A stretch of DNA of 11,782 nt from Thermoplasmata archaeon (GTDB lineage Archaea; Thermoplasmatota; E2; UBA202; JdFR-43). Positions 8,101-11,782 of the stretch are shown here, one piece after another. A program made the position numbers and the translations under genes. The first letter of the stretch is position 1, and every line of letters begins with the position of its first letter. The notes under the pieces were generated by a model. The model was given only the letters and a program-made list of their open reading frames with translations. It was not told the origin of the DNA and ran no database searches. The stretch covers positions 1 to 11,782 of the forward strand of contig JAGGWA010000162.1 in assembly GCA_021157745.1 (NCBI GenBank), in the 5' to 3' direction.

Positions 8101-9960
8101 TGAAGGATCCAGACCATGTTCATATTCATAAGAATCATTCAGTCCATCACCATCGCTGTCTGGCGAATAGGGGTCGGAGTGAACATATTTTTCATAACAC
8201 ATATCTCCATATTCTTTTACACTTATATTCCATCCAAAAACTTCCAGTCCATCTGGCAAGCCATCATCATCGGTGTCATTATCAAGAGGATTGGCGCCAG
8301 CCCATCCCGCATTCCACTCTCCAGGGTACACTTCCATTCTTCCTGTACTTTTGTTTATTGCCCTTGTGAAGTTTCCATCCCATAAGCCATCATTATCGCT
8401 ATCTGCATTGTTTGGATCCGTTATTATCCATCCCACCCCATACAAGGAACAATATCTTCCATTCACCTCATCATAATCACTTACGCCATCTCCATCGCTA
8501 TCCGCATTGGTGGGGTCAGTATGAAGAGAAAACTCATAAGAATCGTTTAAGCCATCATTATCGCTATCTGCATCAAGCATATCTATCAAGCCATCGCTAT
8601 CTGGATCATCGAAAGGAGTACAATAGTTATGGGAGAAATAAAAGGGATTGAGATAACGGTATACATAATATTCATTTCCATCCTCAATGCCATCATTATC
8701 GCTATCATTGTCTAATGGAGGAATCAGACCATCATTATCCACATCTAAAGTGAAATTTTCCTCTCCGTCGAACAAGCCATCATTATCGCTATCCGGATTA
8801 TTTGCATCTGTTCCGTGCTCTATTTCGTATTTATCAAGCAAGCCATCATTATCGCTATCATTACTCACTGGAGATGTTCCATTTTCATATTCCTGCATGT
8901 TTGTTAGACCATCGTTATCAACATCGCCATTTGCTCCATCATCACCATTGCTATCTAAAGCATTTAAGCCGTACCAGACTTCCCATCCATCTGGCAAGCC
9001 GTCGTTATCGCTATCATAGCTGTTTGGATCGCTTTCTCCTGTATCCACAGCACCATTGCAGTTCAGATCTTCCCCTTCCCATGGCTGCTTTATTCCGTCT
9101 ATTCTGCTGTAATTTATGCCCCAATAGCCATGGCTATCGTAGCTCCATCCATCTATCCATCCATCTGGCAAGCCATCATCATCGGTATCATAATCCTGCC
9201 AGTCTGTTGTTGTAGCAGCATCAGAATCATCATAGCTTGAATTTGAATAATTTGTCCATCCTTTTTCAACGCTATCATATAAACCATCGCCATCACTGTC
9301 ATAGGAAGTTTTTACTCCTCCAACATGCAATGGAATATAATGAATCTCGTTGTTACCACTTTCATTTGTTGTGTATATAACCTGCATTATTTTCTCCAGG
9401 GTGTTGTATAAAATAAAGGGCATGAACGAGTTATTTTCTAACAGAGTTTCATCAAACCATTGCGAGCTTGTCATATTATACATTTCATAGAATACACTTC
9501 CATTGTGCTGCCATACAAAATATATTTCAGAGCCATGAGCAGCTATGGATACATTTTTGGAAGGTATGGAATCAAGCTGCATTATCGAGGAAATAATATT
9601 TCCATGTTCATCTATTTCAGCAAATTTTATGGCTTTGCTACTCTCGTTTTCCCATGCAATGTATATTCCATCTCCTATGGCAATAACAGGCTTTTTATTG
9701 TTGCCAGAAATGATAAGGGTATCGTTACTCCATGTTGAGGTTGTTACATTATAAAATTTGTAATATATGCCATTACTGCTTTCATATCTTTCCCATACAA
9801 CATATATGTTGCCTTCATTGTCCATAATGGAATATGGATTTGTAGATGGCATTGTCGTCAATCTCTTATCCCATGTATTTATGGCATACGTAAACACTCC
9901 TGCCAAAACTAAAAACAACCCAAAAAAGATTGCTACATTCTTCCCCTTTTCATGAAGCAC
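2113..9960 (-). CDS. Giant secreted multidomain protein with thrombospondin-type-3-like calcium-binding repeats
   Basis: The open frame encodes 2615 residues if read from GTG at 9960. A hydrophobic signal segment at about 9-27 (VAIFFGLFLVLAGVFTYA) is followed by: propeller-like repeats at 45-210 (NIYVVW, GIYIAW, EIYFVW); a first array of about 17 Asp-rich repeats (DSDNDGLPDG type) at 219-680; an unrecognised beta-rich region at 680-965; a seven-bladed WD40-like propeller at about 970-1295; more Asp-rich repeats at 1337-1424 and 1542-1704; a PEGA-like domain at about 1740-1795 (EPAGASIEING); a last repeat cluster at 1802-1881; and an unrecognised C-terminal region to 2615 with hydrophobic stretches at about 2492-2527 and 2540-2560. 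DxDxDG repeats bind calcium in thrombospondin-like proteins and form stiff stalks, so an extracellular, glycosylated adhesin or scaffold is inferred. No catalytic motif and no PGF-CTERM or other C-terminal sorting signal is visible. The start codon is doubtful (see the ribosome-binding site at 9960-9965). The gene is translationally coupled to the beta-helix gene. Function is unknown. Confidence 0.92.
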   Translation of the reverse strand: MLHEKGKNVAIFFGLFLVLAGVFTYAINTWDKRLTTMPSTNPYSIMDNEGNIYVVWERYESSNGIYYKFYNVTTSTWSNDTLIISGNNKKPVIAIGDGIYIAWENESSKAIKFAEIDEHGNIISSIMQLDSIPSKNVSIAAHGSEIYFVWQHNGSVFYEMYNMTSSQWFDETLLENNSFMPFILYNTLEKIMQVIYTTNESGNNEIHYIPLHVGGVKTSYDSDGDGLYDSVEKGWTNYSNSSYDDSDAATTTDWQDYDTDDDGLPDGWIDGWSYDSHGYWGINYSRIDGIKQPWEGEDLNCNGAVDTGESDPNSYDSDNDGLPDGWEVWYGLNALDSNGDDGANGDVDNDGLTNMQEYENGTSPVSNDSDNDGLLDKYEIEHGTDANNPDSDNDGLFDGEENFTLDVDNDGLIPPLDNDSDNDGIEDGNEYYVYRYLNPFYFSHNYCTPFDDPDSDGLIDMLDADSDNDGLNDSYEFSLHTDPTNADSDGDGVSDYDEVNGRYCSLYGVGWIITDPNNADSDNDGLWDGNFTRAINKSTGRMEVYPGEWNAGWAGANPLDNDTDDDGLPDGLEVFGWNISVKEYGDMCYEKYVHSDPYSPDSDGDGLNDSYEYEHGLDPSSTDTDNDGLNDGVEELSLHTDPNNPDSDNDGVCDGTEYLRGTNMSNPDTDNDGLPDSEGDWIVFRTNAEDVNNGSIIREEFNFGKNLHGDAFYDYGELRYSASRIVNVTIYYTEKLRIPLQERPPGSTLNENEYWWWNASEYAAHGGDGWTAFLKVGYNLTKDDDLEVNYSADYGFAGIFNRTAYINPTDGVIPINNGSTWYGTDFKVGDNWGTYDTLEIYNVTLLKLNHTRKHLIESSYPPDYDHFNYSRGENKIIIKHNSNNPATKIVVYYVASPAIDYSSPLNDNSWVAIDTEFYLNKNLLPFGRVDGVTLKDGQIAKMHSVAHTAEGYPVYYNDKPSIFPIKRPLLLNTMEAVSWAPSGEYALVSGNGYAYLYHKNSSIAEFSLPLGTYINSIDWDSSGKYAIMVGNNGAIFKFDYSNRTIAQIASNTTRNLYGVAFSTSEEYAVAVGNGTILSINAENNSVTNVTLSSSLGGTGYVYKDVACINNIYFFIITSDGRAFVCDVWPSTAMFDKEIVIFPKPESLIACDWKHGFDETLGKYIDYGVITGYDYTTEYGVPVKRWNAYIVDYNSNYHIYTGKTSFLTSPFTFTDVVWHPNLPEAIITAKDTNSGWGHIFTLDLKTGYLNRTTSFDCCYPNGIDFEPHGEYAIVAGYGDPMVLGYIYPYVTIDVPGNYNPVYMDRFSCSVAREAKYAETGRGSIIYRFNNGQETKNDLMLTDPLNPSTLNDGMLDGDRFKLGFEDSDHDGTPNFLDRDADNDGILNGEEAYPLLNFDNDSLMNALDNDRDNDSVLDGDEVRVVYRSNYNGSFNTSIWIGVEMNTSNNKLEEYWYSAFDGMVTINSSNATLHPINYTLLGIKKQIHTPEGYPLYYSNDGYAYIDIPGPKMAKFVQGNEHIPDNSTSLNPYYASRHQETYNGTAMLSNDSDNDGLPDSIDPEPNNPDVDGDGIKDGYEYRWNESIDDDGLPDYNDVDSDNDGLPDGWIDGWGYNATAAELHIHYNGTIDGWGIWYSKDGIKQPWEGEDLNCDSKTDENETNFANDDTDNDGFMDGDEVGIYHTDAINGGDADGDGLSDYDEKFGFFPVDTIYVVKYMNESRDTITKFSDGWRGITPGMTVSVKIPVNATYRIWTEPAGASIEINGSSSSNADASHPLEVTLVRGIYNVSIASSNYISRLVIAKQGCNMTNPDSDGDGIPDGAEQGSPLDPDSDNDGLLDDEEQVPYYNMFHEYLFSYTVSSPTDMDSDLDGVSDKNDPSRQSYSYLNFNHHTYPIGSIMENKTFRGWGLDGHSWIIYRWGSVDDRGRKDVKVSNMSDLEKVKENIIKTLPEWYDIYPNSISMEGDALNSNYNDTWEFHDFTGYPLYRIRYYYIAKLYNVTLYNNQTVYRYENGEIGTEEKPHFRYALFDVYVKDNRAEIMIIKYSLPSSEDEHYFVDEYHYKIPAFEYKIYSDTATGKYVDSNNRWHNGSVVFDSYPMQRLFLIKEGFVTPTEIESTPMEKAYSIKIPIPANHSGKIHVYLSPVYVVRNGSCSRDKSVIPWNIDSIKVAGIEKILPSYSYRVISKLSENITDIDSKLPDDFQNYSTGRHNIEGYNMYVYHGSPDDFVFDNGMLAGDAIAIISTMKQDVDKITAMINFTSDWYYNVSCVFAQNMTMKEYKTIIHSKVNYYTYSWISQLGIWWAWGCEDEEMIDKNITGIVKHNNSLYNYTISYTRKIVDSSKHERIIHIVKDQNNSIDAAKTMSDSKYDEVKNIFSAKPDSSMLSTDDSFIMVVAPHKQADGSIVMELFSYASSAYSLGTGGYGALKTFKELRNIEKITDPVEKAAKINKFMTPEVGKLEVIDFAISAIDLSLTWYNAYNANDKFITRAAGEHTVAVMLDVGISAAGIAFPPAGVVGITWTATYYGMVGGMKVLGIETSPYIEYASDPGEALVFSFIVFTGTTMPAQFAKDAFQGAEEEILTYYMNSSKFLNAKQVYDEECGTWYIIEPYYPQFYLDPR
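4320..4555 (-). repeat. Fourth cluster of Asp-rich calcium-binding repeats
   Basis: Encodes about three DxDxDG-type units (DSDGDGIPDG, DSDNDGLLDD, DSDLDGVSDK) at residues 1802-1881 of the giant protein. It separates the PEGA-like domain from the unrecognised C-terminal region. Confidence 0.8.
4840..5340 (-). repeat. Third cluster of Asp-rich calcium-binding repeats
   Basis: Encodes about seven units at residues 1542-1704 of the giant protein, including DSDNDGLPDS, DVDGDGIKDG, DSDNDGLPDG, DTDNDGFMDG and DADGDGLSDY. A longer block inside it (about 5015-5187) duplicates a block of the first array at about 9056-9191. Confidence 0.82.
5015..5187 (-). repeat. Duplicated block carrying GLPDGWIDGW and DGIKQPWEGEDLNC, copy 2
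   Basis: The residues GLPDGWIDGW and, about 30 residues later, DGIKQPWEGEDLNC occur here and again at 9056-9191. The DNA is nearly identical over the EGEDLNC portion (5017-5058 against 9058-9099), while the linker between the two motifs is diverged and slightly longer here. This points to an internal segmental duplication within the gene. Confidence 0.8.
5690..5950 (-). repeat. Second, partly degenerate cluster of Asp-rich repeats
   Basis: Encodes about four units at residues 1337-1424 of the giant protein. DSDHDGTPNF and DADNDGILNG look normal; the next two (NFDNDSLMNA and DRDNDSVLDG) have Ser in place of the loop Gly, so their calcium-binding loops may be weakened. Confidence 0.78.
6085..7046 (-). 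other. Region encoding a seven-bladed WD40-like propeller inside the giant protein
   Basis: Seven similar segments can be picked out in residues about 973-1292. Five start with a clear strand plus P/S-x-x-E/K-Y-A motif, for example VSWAPSGEYALV, IDWDSSGKYAIM, VAFSTSEEYAVA, VVWHPNLPEAII and IDFEPHGEYAIV; two more divergent ones (VACINNIYFF and a longer CDWKHGFD segment) lie in the middle. Seven blades is the usual number for a closed WD40-type propeller, so this is likely a complete binding domain placed between two stalk arrays. The count was made by eye. Confidence 0.7.
7925..9306 (-). repeat. First and largest array of thrombospondin-type-3-like repeats
   Basis: Encodes about 17 Asp-rich units over residues 219-680 of the giant protein, many ending in a T/S-D-P-N-N/S linker (SLHTDPTN, SLHTDPNN, GTDANNP). 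On the plus strand the same 17-base core, ccatcattatcgctatc, recurs repeatedly (near 8010, 8387, 8551, 8692, 8778 and 8844), which shows very little synonymous change among units. This also creates long low-complexity reading frames on the opposite strand that are not genes. Confidence 0.88.
9056..9191 (-). repeat. Duplicated block carrying GLPDGWIDGW and DGIKQPWEGEDLNC, copy 1
   Basis: Partner of the block at 5015-5187, about 1350 residues away in the same protein. The motif order and spacing are conserved, and DNA identity is highest over 9058-9099 and over the stretch coding for GLPDGWIDGW. Confidence 0.8.
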
Positions 9961-9965
9961 ACCTC
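9960..9965 (-). promoter_or_regulatory. Shine-Dalgarno site of the giant gene, pointing to an out-of-frame ATG at 9953
   Basis: GAGGTG on the minus strand is followed by six bases (TGCTTC) and ATG at 9953, the same GAGGTG-N6-ATG layout as the downstream gene at 2107. That ATG, however, opens a frame that stops after six codons (MKRGRM). The long frame can only begin at GTG 9960, which overlaps this site, because an in-frame TGA lies just upstream (9966-9964). One extra base in the A4G4 run at 9953-9943 would join ATG 9953 to the long frame and give an ordinary N-terminus, MKKGKNVAIFF or MKRGKNVAIFF. Confidence 0.7.
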
Positions 9966-9979
9966 AATTTTATAAAACG

Positions 9980-9990
9980 AAAAACAAAAA
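9980..9990 (-). terminator. T-rich candidate terminator after the nuclease gene
   Basis: The minus strand reads T5-G-T5 about 27 bases after the stop of the Hjc-like gene. Archaeal RNA polymerase commonly terminates at such U-rich tracts without a hairpin, and no hairpin is obvious here. It would separate the peptidase-nuclease transcript from the giant gene, possibly leakily. Confidence 0.4.
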
Positions 9991-9993
9991 TGG

Positions 9994-10006
9994 TAAATAT
10001 ACTTTG
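9994..10006 (-). promoter_or_regulatory. Candidate archaeal TATA box and BRE for the giant gene
   Basis: The minus strand carries TATATTTA (10001 to 9994) preceded by the A-rich CAAAG, which is acceptable as a TATA box with an upstream BRE. Initiation about 25 bases downstream would fall near 9972-9975, leaving a short leader of about 20 bases that includes the GAGGTG site. A second TATA-like palindrome, TTTTATAAAA at 9968-9977, is too close to the start codon to be the promoter unless the mRNA begins inside the gene. Confidence 0.4.
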
Positions 10007-10016
10007 CTACACTTAA

Positions 10017-10526
10017 CTATGTCGAAACAATTTCTATGAAATCTGATAGCTTCATTCCGTTTTCCCATTTCATGATATAGTTTCCATTGCCTGTTTTTTC
10101 AAGCTTTGGAACCATTTTATTCACTTGTTCACTCTTTCCTTGCAGCCCATGTATCTCGATTGTGAATATGCGCCATGCGTCGCCTCTCGCCCCTTTAATG
10201 CGATATGCAAAAATTGGAAGAATGCTTGTCATCTCGCATTTTTCCTTCATTTCCTCCGCCTTGCGCTGCATTCTGCCGCCTTCGTGGCTGAAGAGTATTT
10301 CTTTTTCCTTTCTTACTTTTATCTCAACAATGAAAGAAATGTCCCCTCGAATTGCAACTATGTCAGCTATGCCGAGGGAGCCAGCGGCTCTGACAACTAT
10401 GAATGGTTTTTTCTTAATCTTCATGTATTTTTTTGTTTCCTCCTCGCTGCAACTTTTCGTAACTCTCTTCAAAATTTCTTCATTGCCTGCGAGTATCTCT
10501 CGAAGCTCGCGTTCATATACGCTCAT
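10017..10526 (-). CDS. hjc: Hjc-like Holliday junction resolvase (PD-(D/E)xK nuclease family)
   Basis: The 169-residue product shows the archaeal Hjc signature: an N-terminal E-R-E-L helix (E5, E7), R46 with A-G-S (48-50), D55 in IADIVAI, E68-x-K70 in FIVEIKV, and a late W118-R119 strand (DAWRIF). D55, E68 and K70 would form the metal-binding PD-(D/E)xK centre. Hjc cuts four-way DNA junctions during recombination in the cytoplasm. The protein is longer than compact Hjc enzymes of roughly 120-140 residues: there is an insertion of about 20 residues between the first helix and the R-x-A-G-S strand, and a C-terminal extension of about 45 residues. The start is fixed by the conserved E-R-E-L lying right after the ATG. 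That ATG overlaps the stop codon of the upstream peptidase gene (TGATG), with only a weak GGCGG-type ribosome site, so translation is likely coupled. Its position beside extracellular-protein genes is unexpected. A related nuclease with another role is possible. Confidence 0.82.
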   Translation of the reverse strand: MSVYERELREILAGNEEILKRVTKSCSEEETKKYMKIKKKPFIVVRAAGSLGIADIVAIRGDISFIVEIKVRKEKEILFSHEGGRMQRKAEEMKEKCEMTSILPIFAYRIKGARGDAWRIFTIEIHGLQGKSEQVNKMVPKLEKTGNGNYIMKWENGMKLSDFIEIVST

Positions 10527-11782
10527 CAGTATCCGCCTATCTTAAGTGTTGGATCTCCAAGCAATGTGAAGCCATGAACAGTGTGGATTTCCCATCTCTG
10601 GCTTAGAATATCAAAAGTGTTGATGTATCTTGCCTGAGTATATCCCCATAGTTCGCCAAGCGTTGTTATTCCTTTAGAATATCCTTCAAATAAGCCGAGT
10701 TCCATGTATCCGTAGCCTCCTTCAACGCAATCAGGCTCGTCCATGCCATCGCCATCTAAATCTCCAGAATTTCCAACATAAGCAACAGGGAAGCATGCGT
10801 AGCCAAGGCTTGCTATTGCTCCTCCATTATACTTGCGGGCAAACCACCAGCTTATGCCCTCGGGCGCAGGCATGCCGCCAGTCCAGGCATGTATGGTGAG
10901 GCTGACATTGAACATTGCTGTATGGCAGCCACCCCATACCATTATTGGCAAGCCTTTATTGAAAAATGTTGGGGCATCGAATATGCTCAATCCTTTTTCC
11001 CATTCATTGAAATTATGTGGCTTATGTGTGCTCCAGTAAATTGGGCTTCCGTGGCCATGTAAATGAACGAACATCGCTCCCTCGCCTATAGCAGCTTTTA
11101 TCGTTGCAGGATTCACATCTTCCTGAGATGCCCATACTTTAACGTTCTCAAAGCCGAGAGGCGTGAGATATGCTATCGTTTTGTTTGTGACGACCTCGCC
11201 TTCATAATAGTCCGTATCGCTTCCTCCCTCCGCCTTGTCATCAAAGTTGTCGCCGCCGACGCCCACAACCTTTTTTGCTACGCTACCACTTTCATAGCTT
11301 ATTATTTTCTCCACCATTATTTTTGCTTCCAAGCTGTTTCTGCATGCGAGCCTGCCAATGTATACATCTGGATACAAGTCCATGTCATCTATTCTTTTTC
11401 CTGTTGGTGGCCATTCTCCATATACGCCGTTGTTATTGCTGTCCCATGATGAAAAGCTTCCATTTCCATCGTATATGTCAGCAAAATATAAGTCTGTAAC
11501 ATATTTTATTTCCTTATATTCTCCCTGCTCAGGCCATGCAACATTTGCATATCTAACTGGAACCCACCATTCTTCCTTTACTCCAGGCTTTCTTCCTCCA
11601 AAAAGCAGAACATACTTTATTCCATCCTGCTCTATTTCATTTTTTATGTAATATTTCAGTTTTTCTGCATCGTCGCGACCATTCATGCTTTTTACTTCAT
11701 CCATCGTTGCAATCTTTGTTTTTATTCCATGGCTTTCCTTAAAGTTTGCAAGCTCTTGAGCATATTTCAGAAATTTTGAAGG
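10526..11782 (-). CDS. Family C25 (gingipain-like) cysteine peptidase, 5' end beyond window
   Basis: The visible 418 residues, open through the right edge, match the gingipain catalytic domain. The start carries the family-typical region (FLKYAQELANFKESHGIKTK, then GRDDAEKLKYYIK and KYVLLFGG). A likely calcium-binding segment follows (ADIYDG, then WDSNNNGVYGEW) and then YPDVYIGRL. The catalytic His lies in HLHGHG (His codon at 11053-11051) and the catalytic Cys in VWGGCHT (codon at 10927-10925), 42 residues apart. DLDGDG is another possible calcium site. The ATG at 11704 is only an internal Met because conserved family sequence continues upstream of it. C25 enzymes are secreted endopeptidases that cleave after Arg or Lys, or other residues in distant members; the signal peptide and propeptide would lie outside the window. 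The protein ends directly after the family motif LLGDPTLKI, so it lacks the Ig-like, sorting or anchoring domains often found after this domain. It overlaps the nuclease gene by one base. Confidence 0.93.
   Translation of the reverse strand, partial: PSKFLKYAQELANFKESHGIKTKIATMDEVKSMNGRDDAEKLKYYIKNEIEQDGIKYVLLFGGRKPGVKEEWWVPVRYANVAWPEQGEYKEIKYVTDLYFADIYDGNGSFSSWDSNNNGVYGEWPPTGKRIDDMDLYPDVYIGRLACRNSLEAKIMVEKIISYESGSVAKKVVGVGGDNFDDKAEGGSDTDYYEGEVVTNKTIAYLTPLGFENVKVWASQEDVNPATIKAAIGEGAMFVHLHGHGSPIYWSTHKPHNFNEWEKGLSIFDAPTFFNKGLPIMVWGGCHTAMFNVSLTIHAWTGGMPAPEGISWWFARKYNGGAIASLGYACFPVAYVGNSGDLDGDGMDEPDCVEGGYGYMELGLFEGYSKGITTLGELWGYTQARYINTFDILSQRWEIHTVHGFTLLGDPTLKIGGY

Noticed and set aside
7974..9215. 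Several plus-strand reading frames rich in Ser-Leu or His-Tyr-Arg repeats
   Set aside because: They are antisense shadows of the Asp-rich repeat array; their repetitiveness comes from the repeated minus-strand codons, and they have no ribosome sites or recognisable domains.
7925..9306. Regular short repeats as a possible CRISPR array
   Set aside because: The repeats lie in frame within a coding sequence, have uneven spacing and encode DxDxDG motifs; there are no unique spacers between identical repeats.
9968..9977. TTTTATAAAA palindrome as the main TATA box of the giant gene
   Set aside because: It sits only about 15 bases from the start codon, so transcription would begin inside the coding region; the box at 10001-9994 is better placed.
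10087..10577. Plus-strand frames of about 150 codons opposite the nuclease gene
   Set aside because: They are the reverse of a well-supported Hjc-like gene with conserved catalytic residues; their content is generic hydrophobic sequence.
11702..11704. ATG at 11704 as the start of the C25 peptidase
   Set aside because: The same frame continues to the right edge with 26 more residues that fit the beginning of the C25 domain, so the true start is outside the window.

Overview
The window looks like archaeal DNA, probably a euryarchaeal or Thermoplasmata-type lineage. The evidence is an Hjc-family Holliday junction resolvase, Shine-Dalgarno sites of the form GAGGTG(AT), a plausible archaeal TATA box, AT-rich sequence, and large secreted proteins crowded with N-x-S/T sequons. 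The lineage is an inference; nothing here is a taxonomic marker. No tRNA, rRNA, CRISPR array or insertion sequence is visible.

All four genes lie on the minus strand, so transcription runs from the right edge to the left. In that order they are: (1) a family C25 (gingipain-like) cysteine peptidase, 10526-11782, whose 5' end is outside the window; (2) an Hjc-like nuclease, 10017-10526, which starts inside the stop codon of the peptidase (TGATG overlap); (3) a giant secreted protein of about 2615 residues, 2113-9960, built from about thirty Asp-rich thrombospondin-type-3-like calcium-binding repeats interleaved with a seven-bladed propeller, a PEGA-like domain and an unrecognised C-terminal region of about 730 residues; (4) a secreted protein with sialidase-like repeats, a PKD domain and a right-handed parallel beta-helix, 1-2107, whose 3' end is outside the window. 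The only intergenic space over 6 bases is 9961-10016, which holds a T-rich candidate terminator, a candidate TATA box and the Shine-Dalgarno site of the giant gene.

Genes 3 and 4 are tightly coupled: the last sense codon and stop of gene 3 form the Shine-Dalgarno site of gene 4. Both proteins begin with a signal peptide followed by the same kind of short D-x-x-G-N-x-x-V-V-W repeat, so they look like partners on the cell surface. With the peptidase upstream, the neighbourhood reads as an extracellular attachment or polymer-degradation locus with one cytoplasmic DNA-repair nuclease inserted in it. The most useful points to follow up are an apparent frame conflict at the start of the giant gene, the uncharacterised C-terminal region of the giant protein, and the exact 47-residue super-repeat of the beta-helix.
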